NCBI GenBank assembly: GCA_033002965.1
Contig: JAURVB010014188.1
Location: 1-64,000, forward strand
Length of the DNA: 64,000 nucleotides
From: Piper betle
Taxonomy: Eukaryota; Streptophyta; Magnoliopsida; Piperales; Piperaceae
Direction of reading: 5' to 3'
The notes under the pieces are model-generated. The model made no database searches, was not told where the DNA came from, and saw only the letters and a program-made list of their open reading frames with translations. Position numbers and translations under genes: made by a program. Below, one piece after another: positions 33,943 to 43,550 of the stretch (the stretch's first letter is position 1; every line of letters begins with the position of its first letter).

Positions 33943-34340
33943 CCTTCCTTTTGGCCGATTTATCATTCACATGGAAACTTGATAATTATCTCATATTTAT
34001 TATTTTAATGTCATAATCAAATATGGATAATAAATCCTGTTAGATAAAAAACCTTCCTTTTGGCCGATTTATTATCCACATGGAAACCTGATAATTATCC
34101 CATATTTATTACAATAATGAGTCTTTAGTGTAGTAAAATATGAATAATAAATCCTGTCAAATAATAAACCTTCCTTTTGGCCGATTTATCATCCACATGG
34201 ACACTTGATAATTGTCTCATACCTATTACCACATATGAATATAGAATTCTGTCAAACATTAACCTTCCTTTTGGCCGATTAATATTCACATGAATTAAAT
34301 ACTCATAACCATCTTAATATTTAAAAAATAAATTAATTTC
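33943..34340 (-). repeat. Four tandem leader repeats in the copia 5' untranslated region
   Basis: The core CCTTCCTTTTGGCCGATT begins at 33943, 34052, 34169 and 34263 (spacings 109, 117, 94). Each copy is followed by an ATTCACATGGAAACTTGATAAT-like stretch and, except the last, a CTCATATTTATTA-like stretch. They lie between the primer-binding site and gag. A separate 18-bp copy of the LTR terminus (GTTATAAATAAACTGTAT) is at 34417-34434. Confidence 0.9.
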
Positions 34341-34580
34341 CACAAAAGAGGCTACTTTGGCAGCATATTGTAATCCTTAATAAATTTTAAAATATTAATT
34401 ATGACTTAACCAAAAGGTTATAAATAAACTGTATCTTTATGTGGGAGTTTCCAAAATTATAACCTTTTGTAACTTTATTTTCCTCATGTTATGTTACCAA
34501 AAGAGGACCTTAATTTTGGGATTAAATCCCACAATAATTCATAAAATAAAACCTAATTCTCAATAATTTGATATGAAGGT

Positions 34581-34594
34581 GGCTCTGATGCCGC
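34581..34594 (-). promoter_or_regulatory. Primer-binding site of the copia element
   Basis: The element strand reads GCGGCATCAGAGCC just inside the 5' LTR, a variant of TGGTATCAGAGC (initiator-Met tRNA) with changes at its 5' end. Confidence 0.8.
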
Positions 34595-34595
34595 T

Positions 34596-35079
34596 TGTTA
34601 TAAATAAACTGTATAAAGTTGGATCGACTTCATATCAAATCATCAAGAGAAATTAAACTAGATAAATAAAATAAAATAGCGGAAGCGTACCTGAAGCCAT
34701 AAAGAAACTAAAGTCTGAATCCAGGAAGAGTTTTCAAAACCTGAATTCTCAGTTATGGATCTTCCAAATCCAAGACTAGTTTTCTAAACCAAAGTTCTGG
34801 ACAATGGGATACCAGAACGAAAACCAGATATGAATTCAGGGACCATAACCTCCTTATTTATAGCCTTAGTTCCATAAATTCAATTCCACCCATTACGAAA
34901 GAGAATTTATGAAAAGGTATCTACACATTGAATTCCACACTTTTCTCATTGAATTCCACACTTTAATTTATGGCTCATAACCCTTAACTTTAGTAGATCA
35001 ATTTAATTTAGCCAACCTTATATAATAACATATGATACAATTCCTGATTCATATATATATTTATGTCCAATTTCCAACA
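34596..35079 (-). repeat. 5' LTR of the copia element, with promoter
   Basis: 484 bp, TG...CA. A TATAAATA box on the element strand (34855-34862 in reverse) lies about 220 bp from the outer end. Transcription would start shortly after it and run toward lower coordinates. Confidence 0.95.
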
Positions 35080-35084
35080 ATCAC

Positions 35085-35315
35085 TTCTTTAGTAAATCGA
35101 AGTACTCAGTACTAAGAGCCTTAAGCATATGTAGGCCTTCCTACATAGTATGATTCAACATGCATAGTACAAGATTCAGTAAGGTTGTCTGTCTAAGCCT
35201 TCTTAAGGGTTGAGAACCGCTTCCATGAGAATTGCATGATATTAGTCCAACGAATAGCCACCAAATTATAGCATCACACTTCGGTCCGCCCTCGGACCGA
35301 AAAATGGGGTGTTAT
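35085..35315 (+). mobile_element. 3' end of an older LTR
   Basis: It ends GGACCGAAAAATGGGGTGTTATA, comparable to GAGCCGAAACGGGGTGTTACA at the family-1 end. It is probably the right part of the LTR into which the solo LTR and the copia element were inserted. The duplicated ATCAC base set at 35080-35084 marks the junction. Confidence 0.45.
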
Positions 35316-36293
35316 ATTTAGAATGCCAGGCACCCACCTTATAATTATAGGGTTTGATTTCCATTATTGGATAAGTAGCAATGATATAATATTTTTGAAA
35401 TAAATATATTTAGTTTAGTTTGTAGTAAGGATTCAAGTGTTTATATACAAATTGCATGCTTTCAACTCTAATTATTTTATATTAGCATAATTAATCTCCT
35501 TATTTTTGCTAAATAATTATTTATAATTTAATTTTTAAAGGCGACATCTAAATCTATATTTTTATAGTGTTACTCCATTTTAAATAATCAAGTTCGGGTT
35601 TGTAAATCAGAAAATAATTAGGTTCTGGTTCTGAAGTAAAAATTTAAATAGTAAATGGTAAGGTTTCATATATAAGCTTTAGGTAATTAACTGATTTGGT
35701 AACTTGGTTTAGCTAATATCCAATGAAACCAAATTGATAGGCACTCTTAGAGCTACCCCCAAGTATGCATGCAGCCTCGTCAGCCCCTTGGTCAAGGTCC
35801 AACCACTATTTGCATCAGGTTGAACCATCCTGACTTTTTTTTTAATAAAAATTATCATTCTCAACCCTCACTTAGGTGAGGGCCTTTTATACAATTTGTA
35901 TTTCCTTCCTTTTTGGTATTCAAACATGATCTTCTAATGGCCTACTGATATTAAATATATTCTCCCTTTTTCAGAAAAAGTATAATATTTATTAATGTTA
36001 GTACTAAAGATTTCATGAATCTTAGAATAATGTTTTGTTGGCAAAAGACAAGTCAACCCTTGAATAAATTTGTGCAATCAAGTTTAAAATTAGGTTTGGC
36101 AGCCTCATTCGGTAGATGATCAACTAACCGAACAAGGTAGAGTTCAATTCAAGGTGAAGTTCGGCACAAATAGATATTTCAATCAAGTTAAGTGGTGAGG
36201 GCTATAAATAGATATTTTTGGAAAGGTTAGAGAGCAATTAGGTTGATGAAGTGGTTGAGGATTAAAATTTGGCATGCTTGAGAAGAAAGCTTT
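35316..36293. other. AT-rich DNA, nothing recognised
   Basis: No open frame, RNA gene or element end could be supported. Short GGTTCGG/CCGAAC-type words occur near 36100-36170. Confidence 0.4.
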
Positions 36294-36785
36294 TGTAACA
36301 CCCTAATTCGTGCCGATGAGCAGACCGAATCTTGATGTGATAATTCAAAAAATGGTTCACTGAACTACCGCATACAAACTTTACAGAAGCATATCTCAAC
36401 CCTCAAAAAGGCTTAGCGCAAACAACTTATGGGATTTCATACAATACATGGTGATCATACTGCATAGAAAAGCTCCAAAAGTTTGGGCTCTTGAATGAAC
36501 ATTTCAAGCCACAAAAGAGCCAGCACTTCCCCTACAACTAATAGGGTGACTTTAAAATGCAATGATCACTCTGAGATACACAAAGGTAACACCTCCAATG
36601 GAGCTAAGAGGTTGAGATCTTTAAAGATGTAGAAGCATGATCCGGTTCTTATACTTAGTTTCAGTGATTGGCTTAGGTATCTTAATTACTTATGTTGATG
36701 TTTTGTAGTAAAGTAAACACATGGTCATGGTTACCTACTCCACATACCTTGCTAGGTAAATTAAAAACATAGAGGTATCATCGTG
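36294..36785 (-). mobile_element. LTR 3' end on the minus strand
   Basis: TGTAACACCCTAATTCGTGC at 36294 is the reverse of a typical gypsy LTR end (...GGGTGTTACA). The rest has no gene and is cut at 36785 by the next element. Confidence 0.45.
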
Positions 36786-38998
36786 TGTAGAATCTATGCC
36801 CTTTGATTTAGGATTTTATTTGTTGTTTGGTTTGGTTTGGCTTGGCTTTTGGCTTGCGTTTCTAGGGAGAGTTGGTGTTGCTCGTGCCTTAGTTTGGAAG
36901 GCTTTGACTCATGTGGGTGCTTGTTAGTGTAGTTTTATTTGGCATGCATTATGTTTTATAAGTAGTTAATATGGTTGTTTACACGTTAGAGGGATCATTT
37001 TGGGGGGGGGCTGGGGTTGGTCAGGCATTTAATGTCAAGATATTATCAAATACATAACTAGATATGACCTTTGGCCTACTGTCACATCAATAGTCTTCTA
37101 CTTTATGTATGTGACCTTAAAGATTTTTTAAGGTTGTACCATTATAAAAGTAATGAAATTTGTGCAAGTATAATTTAATTAGAGTCATAAAGATATCATG
37201 AGTCATGTCACATTAATAGACCAAGTTCATTGTCTTTTCATTTCCTTGTCTCCCTATTCTTCTATGAAAAACTTTGTCTTTACAATCACATCTTTTTACC
37301 CTAAATTCTAATTGTATTACTATCATCCTTCTACCTTTTGTTGAGGTTTTCCAACATTGTCATCTACAGGAGTTCGCCAGAATTTGCCATCAAAGTTGGT
37401 TGAACGTCGAGGTACTCGTTCATCAACTATACTTTGAAGTACATATTTTCATCGTCGAATTTATGGAGAGCCATTATTCTTTTTAGTATGTTGTTATTTA
37501 ATCATTTTTTTTGGCATTTGACGAAAGTTTATAATTTTTGACAAGATATGGAACCTTGATCTTGTATACCTACAGTTTGGTCAATTTTCTATTTTGGTAA
37601 CTCTTGCACTATTATTTTGTTATTGTTCTTTTTCATTAAGTTATGTTATATTTTTATTCATCTATTGTAATTTACAAATATATATATATATATATATATT
37701 AATTGATTTTAATTAATCTTATCTCATTTGATCACGTATTTTCATGCATCCATCATATAGATTGTGTTTGATGTTGAGTTAAATTTATTTATAGGTCTTG
37801 TGGTTCGAGTTCACCGGTAAATTGCTTAGAGCTTGGAGACCAAGTCCGTTTAAGACTCATTTCTTATTTTACGCTTATATGATGAGTGGGTTGTTTCATA
37901 TCATAGAACAAGTTAAGTGGTGGTTTTATCGCAACCCACTTAATTCAAGCCATTTAGATGTCTTCTTTAATAACCCTCGATGATGAGATCCCTTAAGTTG
38001 TTTTCGAAAACGAAAAGATCCATCATAAGTTGCCTTTGTTCCAAAGGCTTATTAATATTATTATTTTCTACCTAAACCTACTATTATTATATTAGGCTTT
38101 TACGATTTTGAGAGTGGAGTGATTGTTGGAGATTGTTTCGAGCCTGTTCCACTTCGAGGGGTAAGTCCTAGGGGGCAACCTGTTGAAGATCCTAGTTATT
38201 TCAATGTCGATGGGATTGAAGCAACGCTCTACTTTCTCTTCCTGCTACATCATTTTCAGCCCTATGTCTATGAGCTTCTCACCCAGAGAGGCGTAGGGTT
38301 ATGGGTACCATATTCTACGCATATGTCATGACTGCAGTGTACTTGGTTTGCCTTCAGAGCTCAGAGGAGAGGAGCATGGTGGAATTGGAGAGGATAGGAG
38401 AAAGGGTGTTGCCGGGTGTAGTTTCCTTGGATGTTATGTGATTTTTCTTGTGGTATACTATCCCCTTTTTATTTTACTTTAATATAAACTATTGAGTTTG
38501 TATGCTAGTTTGATATTATAGTTATTTTATTTTGTGGACCCATAACTTGTTGCATAACTTGTTACTAACGTTTTTTTCCTTTTAGTATTTATATAGGTGG
38601 TGTGCCTAGAGTGTCACTAGCGGATACAGGGGCTGATAAAGTCTTCGCACATATACATACTCTCGTCACATTGTTGTCTTGTTGTTTAATGCTACTTTTT
38701 CATTTTATTTTGGTTATCAAACATCTTCACTCTTAGGTTGCCATACCGATGTAATAACCCTGTGTTTTAGGAAATTATATTTCCAATAATTTATAATAGT
38801 TTGAATAATGTTGATATTTTCCTTTTTTTTGTTGGGGTTGTGGGGAGTGGTTATCTTCTATCCAAGATGCCAAGTAGGTTTAGATCTTAAGGGGTTTTGT
38901 GCGTATGTTTTTTCATATAATTAAGTTAAGTGATAGCAAAATTAAATAATATAACATTTCATTTCAATTCAAGGATAAACCAAGCATGTGATGTTACA
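36786..38998 (+). repeat. 5' LTR, 2,213 bp
   Basis: Starts TGTAGAATCTATGCCC and ends ATGTTACA. It aligns with the 3' LTR throughout (GGTTTGGTTTGGCTTG block, G-run, TTTTGACAAGAT block, AACCCTCGATGATGAGATCCC block). The last block also links it distantly to family-1 LTRs. The 60-70-codon frames in it have no domain. Confidence 0.85.
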
Positions 38999-39164
38999 GA
39001 ATGGTATTGAAACTATGTCTTGGTTGATTAGAAGGGAAGATTTCTTTAAGTATGTGTGTATGTGAAGTGATCGTTAGTTTCTACTGGCATGTATGTTCTT
39101 GTTTGTATTGTTTGTTGTTGTTTGCTTATCTTTGGTTTTAGATAGTCTTAGCAGGAAGTTAATA

Positions 39165-40960
39165 GATATGGCGAACATGATTCGCAGGACTACTTTTAGA
39201 GATTTGACACCACTTAGAGCTCTAACTCTAGGGGAGGCTCATAGTGGTCTAGGTGACTACCTAATCAGGCCATTGATGAAGAAGAGGCACTGATTCCACC
39301 TCATAATTATAGAATTTGGGAACGGACTCATGCTACCTCAAGTTGAAGTGGAGCTTTCTGATCAGTGAGATTAGGCAGTAGGATGACTGTGATAAATGAA
39401 GAGACAAGGGTGATGGAGATGCAATTAGAGACCCAACAACAATTGAAGGAAATGTAAACAATACCCGACAATAGATGAAAGAAATGAGGGTTGAGTTGGC
39501 AAGATCACAAAAGAGACCTATTGAGGATAGGGAAAGAGTGAGACACCGTCCTTACCTCCATGACCACTAGTATTTCAACAACCACCACCACCACCTCAGG
39601 ATCCTTTGGCAAGCACACGACCAGTTCCACCAACAACTATGTGCCATGATGTGACTCCTATTTTATTTTGTACACCTGTCCAAGGAGGCAATGGAACTAG
39701 AAGTAGGGGAGAGACTATACTTCCAAGAACCCTCGAGGTTGGAAAGGAACTACTTCTCAACAGGTAAAACCTTGAGTGTAGCAGGTAGAGAAGTTTTTGA
39801 AGAATGTAGGTGGCATGTTTGATGGGAATCTAGACCTGGAAGAGGCAAACAAATGGTTGACTACTACTAAGGGAGTGTTCGAGAGAATGGACTTGGTGGG
39901 ACTCTGCCAAGAGAGTTTATTCTAAGGGAAAGTGCCTAAGGGCATTGCCTAGGAGATATTCCAAGTGGTGTTCTACGATATGTATTTTTCGCTTGAGGAG
40001 AAGAAGAAGACAGAATTAGAATTTGAACACTTGGAGCAAAAGGGTATCTCAGTTGCCAAATATTTAGTCAAGTTTATTAGTTTGGAGTGATTAGGTCCTG
40101 GTCTAGTAGCCACTAAAAAGATATGTAACAACCTGGCCCAAAGGGCAACATAATGGGTTGTCATTTCTTCAAAAGTGGTTAACCAAATTAAAGATTTATA
40201 ATCCACTCCCACTTATAATCAAGATCTTACCCCAGTAGGTATTAGATGTGAGATTACGTTGAGGAATCTCACAATCCACCTACCTTAGGAAATTTTGTCT
40301 TCAAAATTCCTACACATGGCCTGGTTCTAGCCCTAGCCCATGACTTTCTTTGGCTCATAACGGGCAGCCTAGCTACTGCCCCTAATCCAACTCACTATCT
40401 AACATGGAACGAGGAGGTTGTGATACTATTTACAACGATCCGGCCTAAAGGTGTAACATAATGGGCTAAGTTATCTCTTCAAAAGTGGGTAACCAAGTTA
40501 AAGATCTATAGTCTAGGACTAGCCAGTAGGTATTCGATGTGGGATTAAGTTGAGGGATCTCACAAGATGCAAGTTGACCGATTCTTTGAGAAACTAATCT
40601 ACCCTATTAAGCAGAGACTAGCCACTGTATAATACAAGACATTGGATGAAGCAATTAGTATATCCTCTAGTGATGAAATAATCTACTAAACTAGAAACAA
40701 TACTATTGGTACTCAGAAATTTTCTACAAAGGAACGTCATTATGAGAAACAAATAGGGCATCATGAGAAGAAACTAAGGAAGGAGTCCAATATTTCCATG
40801 AGGGTGATACAAGGCCATTGGGATGCAACATTTTGTGCTACTTGTAAGCGTCAACAATTTGGTGAATGCAAATTGGATCAAGTGGTGTGGGTTGTGGTTA
40901 ACTAGGACATATAAAAAGGCATGACCACAACTCAACCAAAAACAAAGACTCAACAATTTT
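39165..40960 (+). pseudogene. gag: Chromovirus gag, decayed and interrupted by a TRIM
   Basis: Visible pieces: a start region with ATGGCGAACATGATTCG (39168); a proline-rich stretch near 39580-39610; FLKNVGGMFDGNLD...EEANKWLTT near 39795-39860; FYDMYFSLEEKKKTELEFEHLEQ near 39970-40040; VAKYLVKF, then a stop near 40089. After the TRIM (40124-40564) gag resumes with MQVDRFFEKLIYPIKQRLA (40569-40625). A Cys-rich remnant (C-x2-C near 40831; CGAV...C near 40985-41010) stands for the zinc knuckle. Several stops and frame changes exclude a protein. Confidence 0.75.
40124..40564 (-). mobile_element. Complete TRIM retrotransposon nested in gag
   Basis: 441 bp. On the plus strand it has terminal direct repeats at 40124-40273 (TGTAACAACC...GAATCTCACA) and 40430-40564 (TTACAACGATCC...GGATCTCACA). 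Read on the minus strand, the first repeat is followed by AATAGTATCACAACC (reverse of 40416-40430), a damaged form of the Met primer-binding site. The purine-rich AAGGTAGGTGGAT precedes the second repeat. No coding sequence is present. The flanks are AGATA and AGATG, a 4-of-5 duplication. Gag of the host element is interrupted and continues on both sides. TRIMs need enzymes of other elements. Confidence 0.85.
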
Positions 40961-41369
40961 TTCTAGCATTATATGTTTTGAATGTGGAGCTGTCAGCAAT
41001 AAGAAGAGGAATTGTCCTTTTAAAATTCAACAACAAGGTTTGTTGCCAGCTCTTTAGCAACATTTTCATTTGCCAGCTCCACACAAGGTCAGCAAAGGGT
41101 TGAACAAGGTAGAGGTTGAGGAGGTCAAAGGAGAAATTGGAATCATCAACAAGGAGGTGCGGTGAATGCCATTGTTGTTGTACCCGTTGTACCATCGATT
41201 GGATTAGCTGCTCCATCAAATCCTACCATGGAGGCACCGGAACAAGCTAAAGGGAAGTTGTTTGATGCTACTATTGTTGATGCTTTGGCAGAGACTGAAG
41301 TTGTTACAGGTATGCTTCCTATTGGATCTAAACCAGTTTAATGGAATGATCATGGTTGCCTTGATATCT

Positions 41370-42340
41370 ACCAAAAAGAAACTGGGGGTATCATCTAATT
41401 CTATTGTAAATGAATTTGAGGATGTATTTCCAAAAGATATTATAGGATTGCCACTAGATCGAGAGATAGCTTTTACCAATGATCTCTTACCTGGGACAGC
41501 TCTAACTCCAAAGGCTCAGTATCGTATGCCACCACCAAAATTACAAGAGTTGAGCACTCAATTATAGACTTTGTTAGATCAAGGATTTATTGGGCCTAGT
41601 GTGTCACCATGGGAGATCCAGCCAAGATTGGTGTTAACTTTTATTTTGACTAATGCTCCTGTAGTATTCATTGATTTAATGAATAGAGTGTTCAAATCAT
41701 ACTTCGAACAATTCATCATTGTCTTTATCAATGATATCTTGATCTATTCTTCTTTAGAGAAGGAGCAGTAGAAACATTTGAGAGCTATTCTACAAACCTG
41801 AGAGATCACAAATTGTATCCAATGTTCTCAAAGTGTGATTTTTGGCTTAATTAGGTAAAATTTTTGGGTCATATATTTCTATTGCCCGAATTACTGTAGA
41901 TCCAGCCAAGATTGAAGCTATTCAGAAGTAGGATCCACCAGAGACAGTTGTTAAAGTTCAAAGTTTCATAGGTTTAGCTAGATATTATAAAAGATTTATT
42001 CAAGGGTTTCCTCTATTGCAGCTTCTCTTACTAAATTAACTAGGAATGACGAAAATTTTATCTGAACTAATTATTGCCAGCAAAGTTTTCAAACTTTGAA
42101 TGAGAAATTGACTTCAATACTTGTGCTAGCATTACCAGTTGGATATGAAGATTTTGTGGTATATACTGATGCATCATGAGTTGGATTAGGATGTGTACTC
42201 ATGCAGAGAGATAAAGTTATTGTTTATGCTTCGAGACAGTTAAAGCTACATGAGAAGAATTATCCAACTCATGATTTGGAGTTAGCCGTGGTGATTCATG
42301 CGTTGAAAACTTTAAGACATTATTTGTTAGAACTCCATTC
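41370..42340 (+). pseudogene. pol: Gypsy reverse transcriptase and RNase H remnant
   Basis: The segment 41400-41570 gives the pre-RT and RT start (NEFEDVFPKDI, GLPLDREI, YRMPPPKLQEL; then [14 protein letters not shown]). The central RT fingers/palm (the LCIDYR region) is deleted at about 41618. Reading resumes with [19 protein letters not shown] and FINDILIYS, where the family has FIDDILIYS: a catalytic Asp has become Asn. After several stops RNase H follows (VVYTDAS at about 42160, [42 protein letters not shown], to about 42330). The enzyme would be inactive even without the stops. Confidence 0.8.
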
Positions 42341-42424
42341 AAGTTAATAACTAACCATTAAAGTTTGTAGTATATCTTCACTCACAAAGACTTAAACAAT
42401 AGGAAAAAGAGATAGTTGTAATTC

Positions 42425-43450
42425 TTGATTGATTATGATGTCAAGATTGATTATCAAGAAGGAAAGGTTAATATAGTGGCTGATATTTTGAGTCGTTATC
42501 CAACTCAACTTAGAGATCGAGATATTATAACCATGATGGCTCGATTGACAATAAGACCTAGTGTAATTAGTAGAGTTAGGTTGACACAAGAAAGAGATGG
42601 TGTTGTCAATTCAATGGATCTCTAGGCAAGCTTATCCAGGATTTTCTAAGAGTGATGATGGATTATTTTGATTAAATAATCGATTCAATGTTTCTCAAGG
42701 TCTAGATTTTTCATCTCCATAGTGATGATATCTTTTTCGAAGCACATGCTTCTAGAAGTGTTGTGCTTCCTGGAGCTACCAAGATGTATCATGTATGCAA
42801 AGAACATATTAGTGGTCACATATAAGAAAGATATAATTGAATTTGTGCAAAAGGGTCTAACTTGTCAATAGATTATTGCTGAGCATATGAGACCAGGTAA
42901 TACTTTACAACCTCTAGTGATTCTAGAATAGAAGTGGGAATGTATTGCGTATAATTTTGCTCTAACTTACCAAAGACTAGAAATTACCATGATGCCATTT
43001 ATGTAATTGTTAAGAGATTGACCAAATCTACTCATTTTATTCCAATTAGGATGAACTTCACATTAAAGAAATTGGCAAGGTTATATATCACAGAGATTGT
43101 GAGGTATCATGTAGTGCTACAAGAGATAATGTCAGATCGTGATTCGAGATTTACTTCCACATTTGTCAGCAGTTCTTCCAGTATTTCATATTTACATGTA
43201 GAAGAGGTATATTTCAGATCCATCTCATATTATCAGTTATAAGGAGATTGAATTACAGGCAAACTTTTCATATAAGGAGCAAGAATTGCGTATTCATGAC
43301 CGTTAGGAAAAGAAGTTTCGCAATAAGGTAATGAAATTGGTTCGGGTATAGTGGTACCGCATAGGTGTCGAGGAATCCACCTAGGAGTTGGAGGATGATT
43401 TATAGAAGAGTCATCCTAGCTTGTTTGAGGTTTTGGCATTGGGTTGAGGT
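42425..43450 (+). pseudogene. pol: Gypsy integrase with chromodomain-like tail, remnant
   Basis: The segment 42425-42625 is the RNase H-integrase connection (YDVKIDYQEGKVNIVADILSR). The zinc-finger region (about 42640-42900) is broken by stops. The integrase core survives in part at 43010-43180 (KRLTKSTHFIPIRMNF, EIVRYHVVLQEIMSDRDSRFTS), including the second catalytic Asp. The YHPQTDGQSER region is deleted. About 43210-43450 holds the integrase C-terminus (ISYKEIELQ, ELRIHDR) and a chromodomain-like end (KFRNKVMKLVRV...WYRIGVEESTWELEDDL), which in chromoviruses steers integration to particular chromatin. Confidence 0.8.
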
Positions 43451-43550
43451 ATTTTCTTTGTTGCTTGTCATGCAGTGTGTTTGTGTTTGGAGTGTTGTTC
43501 TCGGTTCTTAGAAAAATTCTAAAGATGAATTTTTTTTAAATAGGTGAGAT

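Larger units (their letters stand above)
28895..35079 (-). mobile_element. Ty1/copia element, nearly intact, recent insertion
   Basis: This is 6,185 bp, with 484-bp LTRs (28895-29378 and 34596-35079) that begin TGTTGG and end ATAACA on the element strand. Aligned by eye they differ at only two positions (29295/34996 and 29352/35053). The primer-binding site, gag, zinc knuckle, protease, integrase, RT, RNase H and polypurine tract are all in place. The flanks are GTCAC (28890-28894) and ATCAC (35080-35084), a 4-of-5 duplication. Two frameshifts (about 33344 and about 31602) prevent one continuous gag-pol product. It lies 50 bp right of the solo LTR at 27678-28845. Confidence 0.95.
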
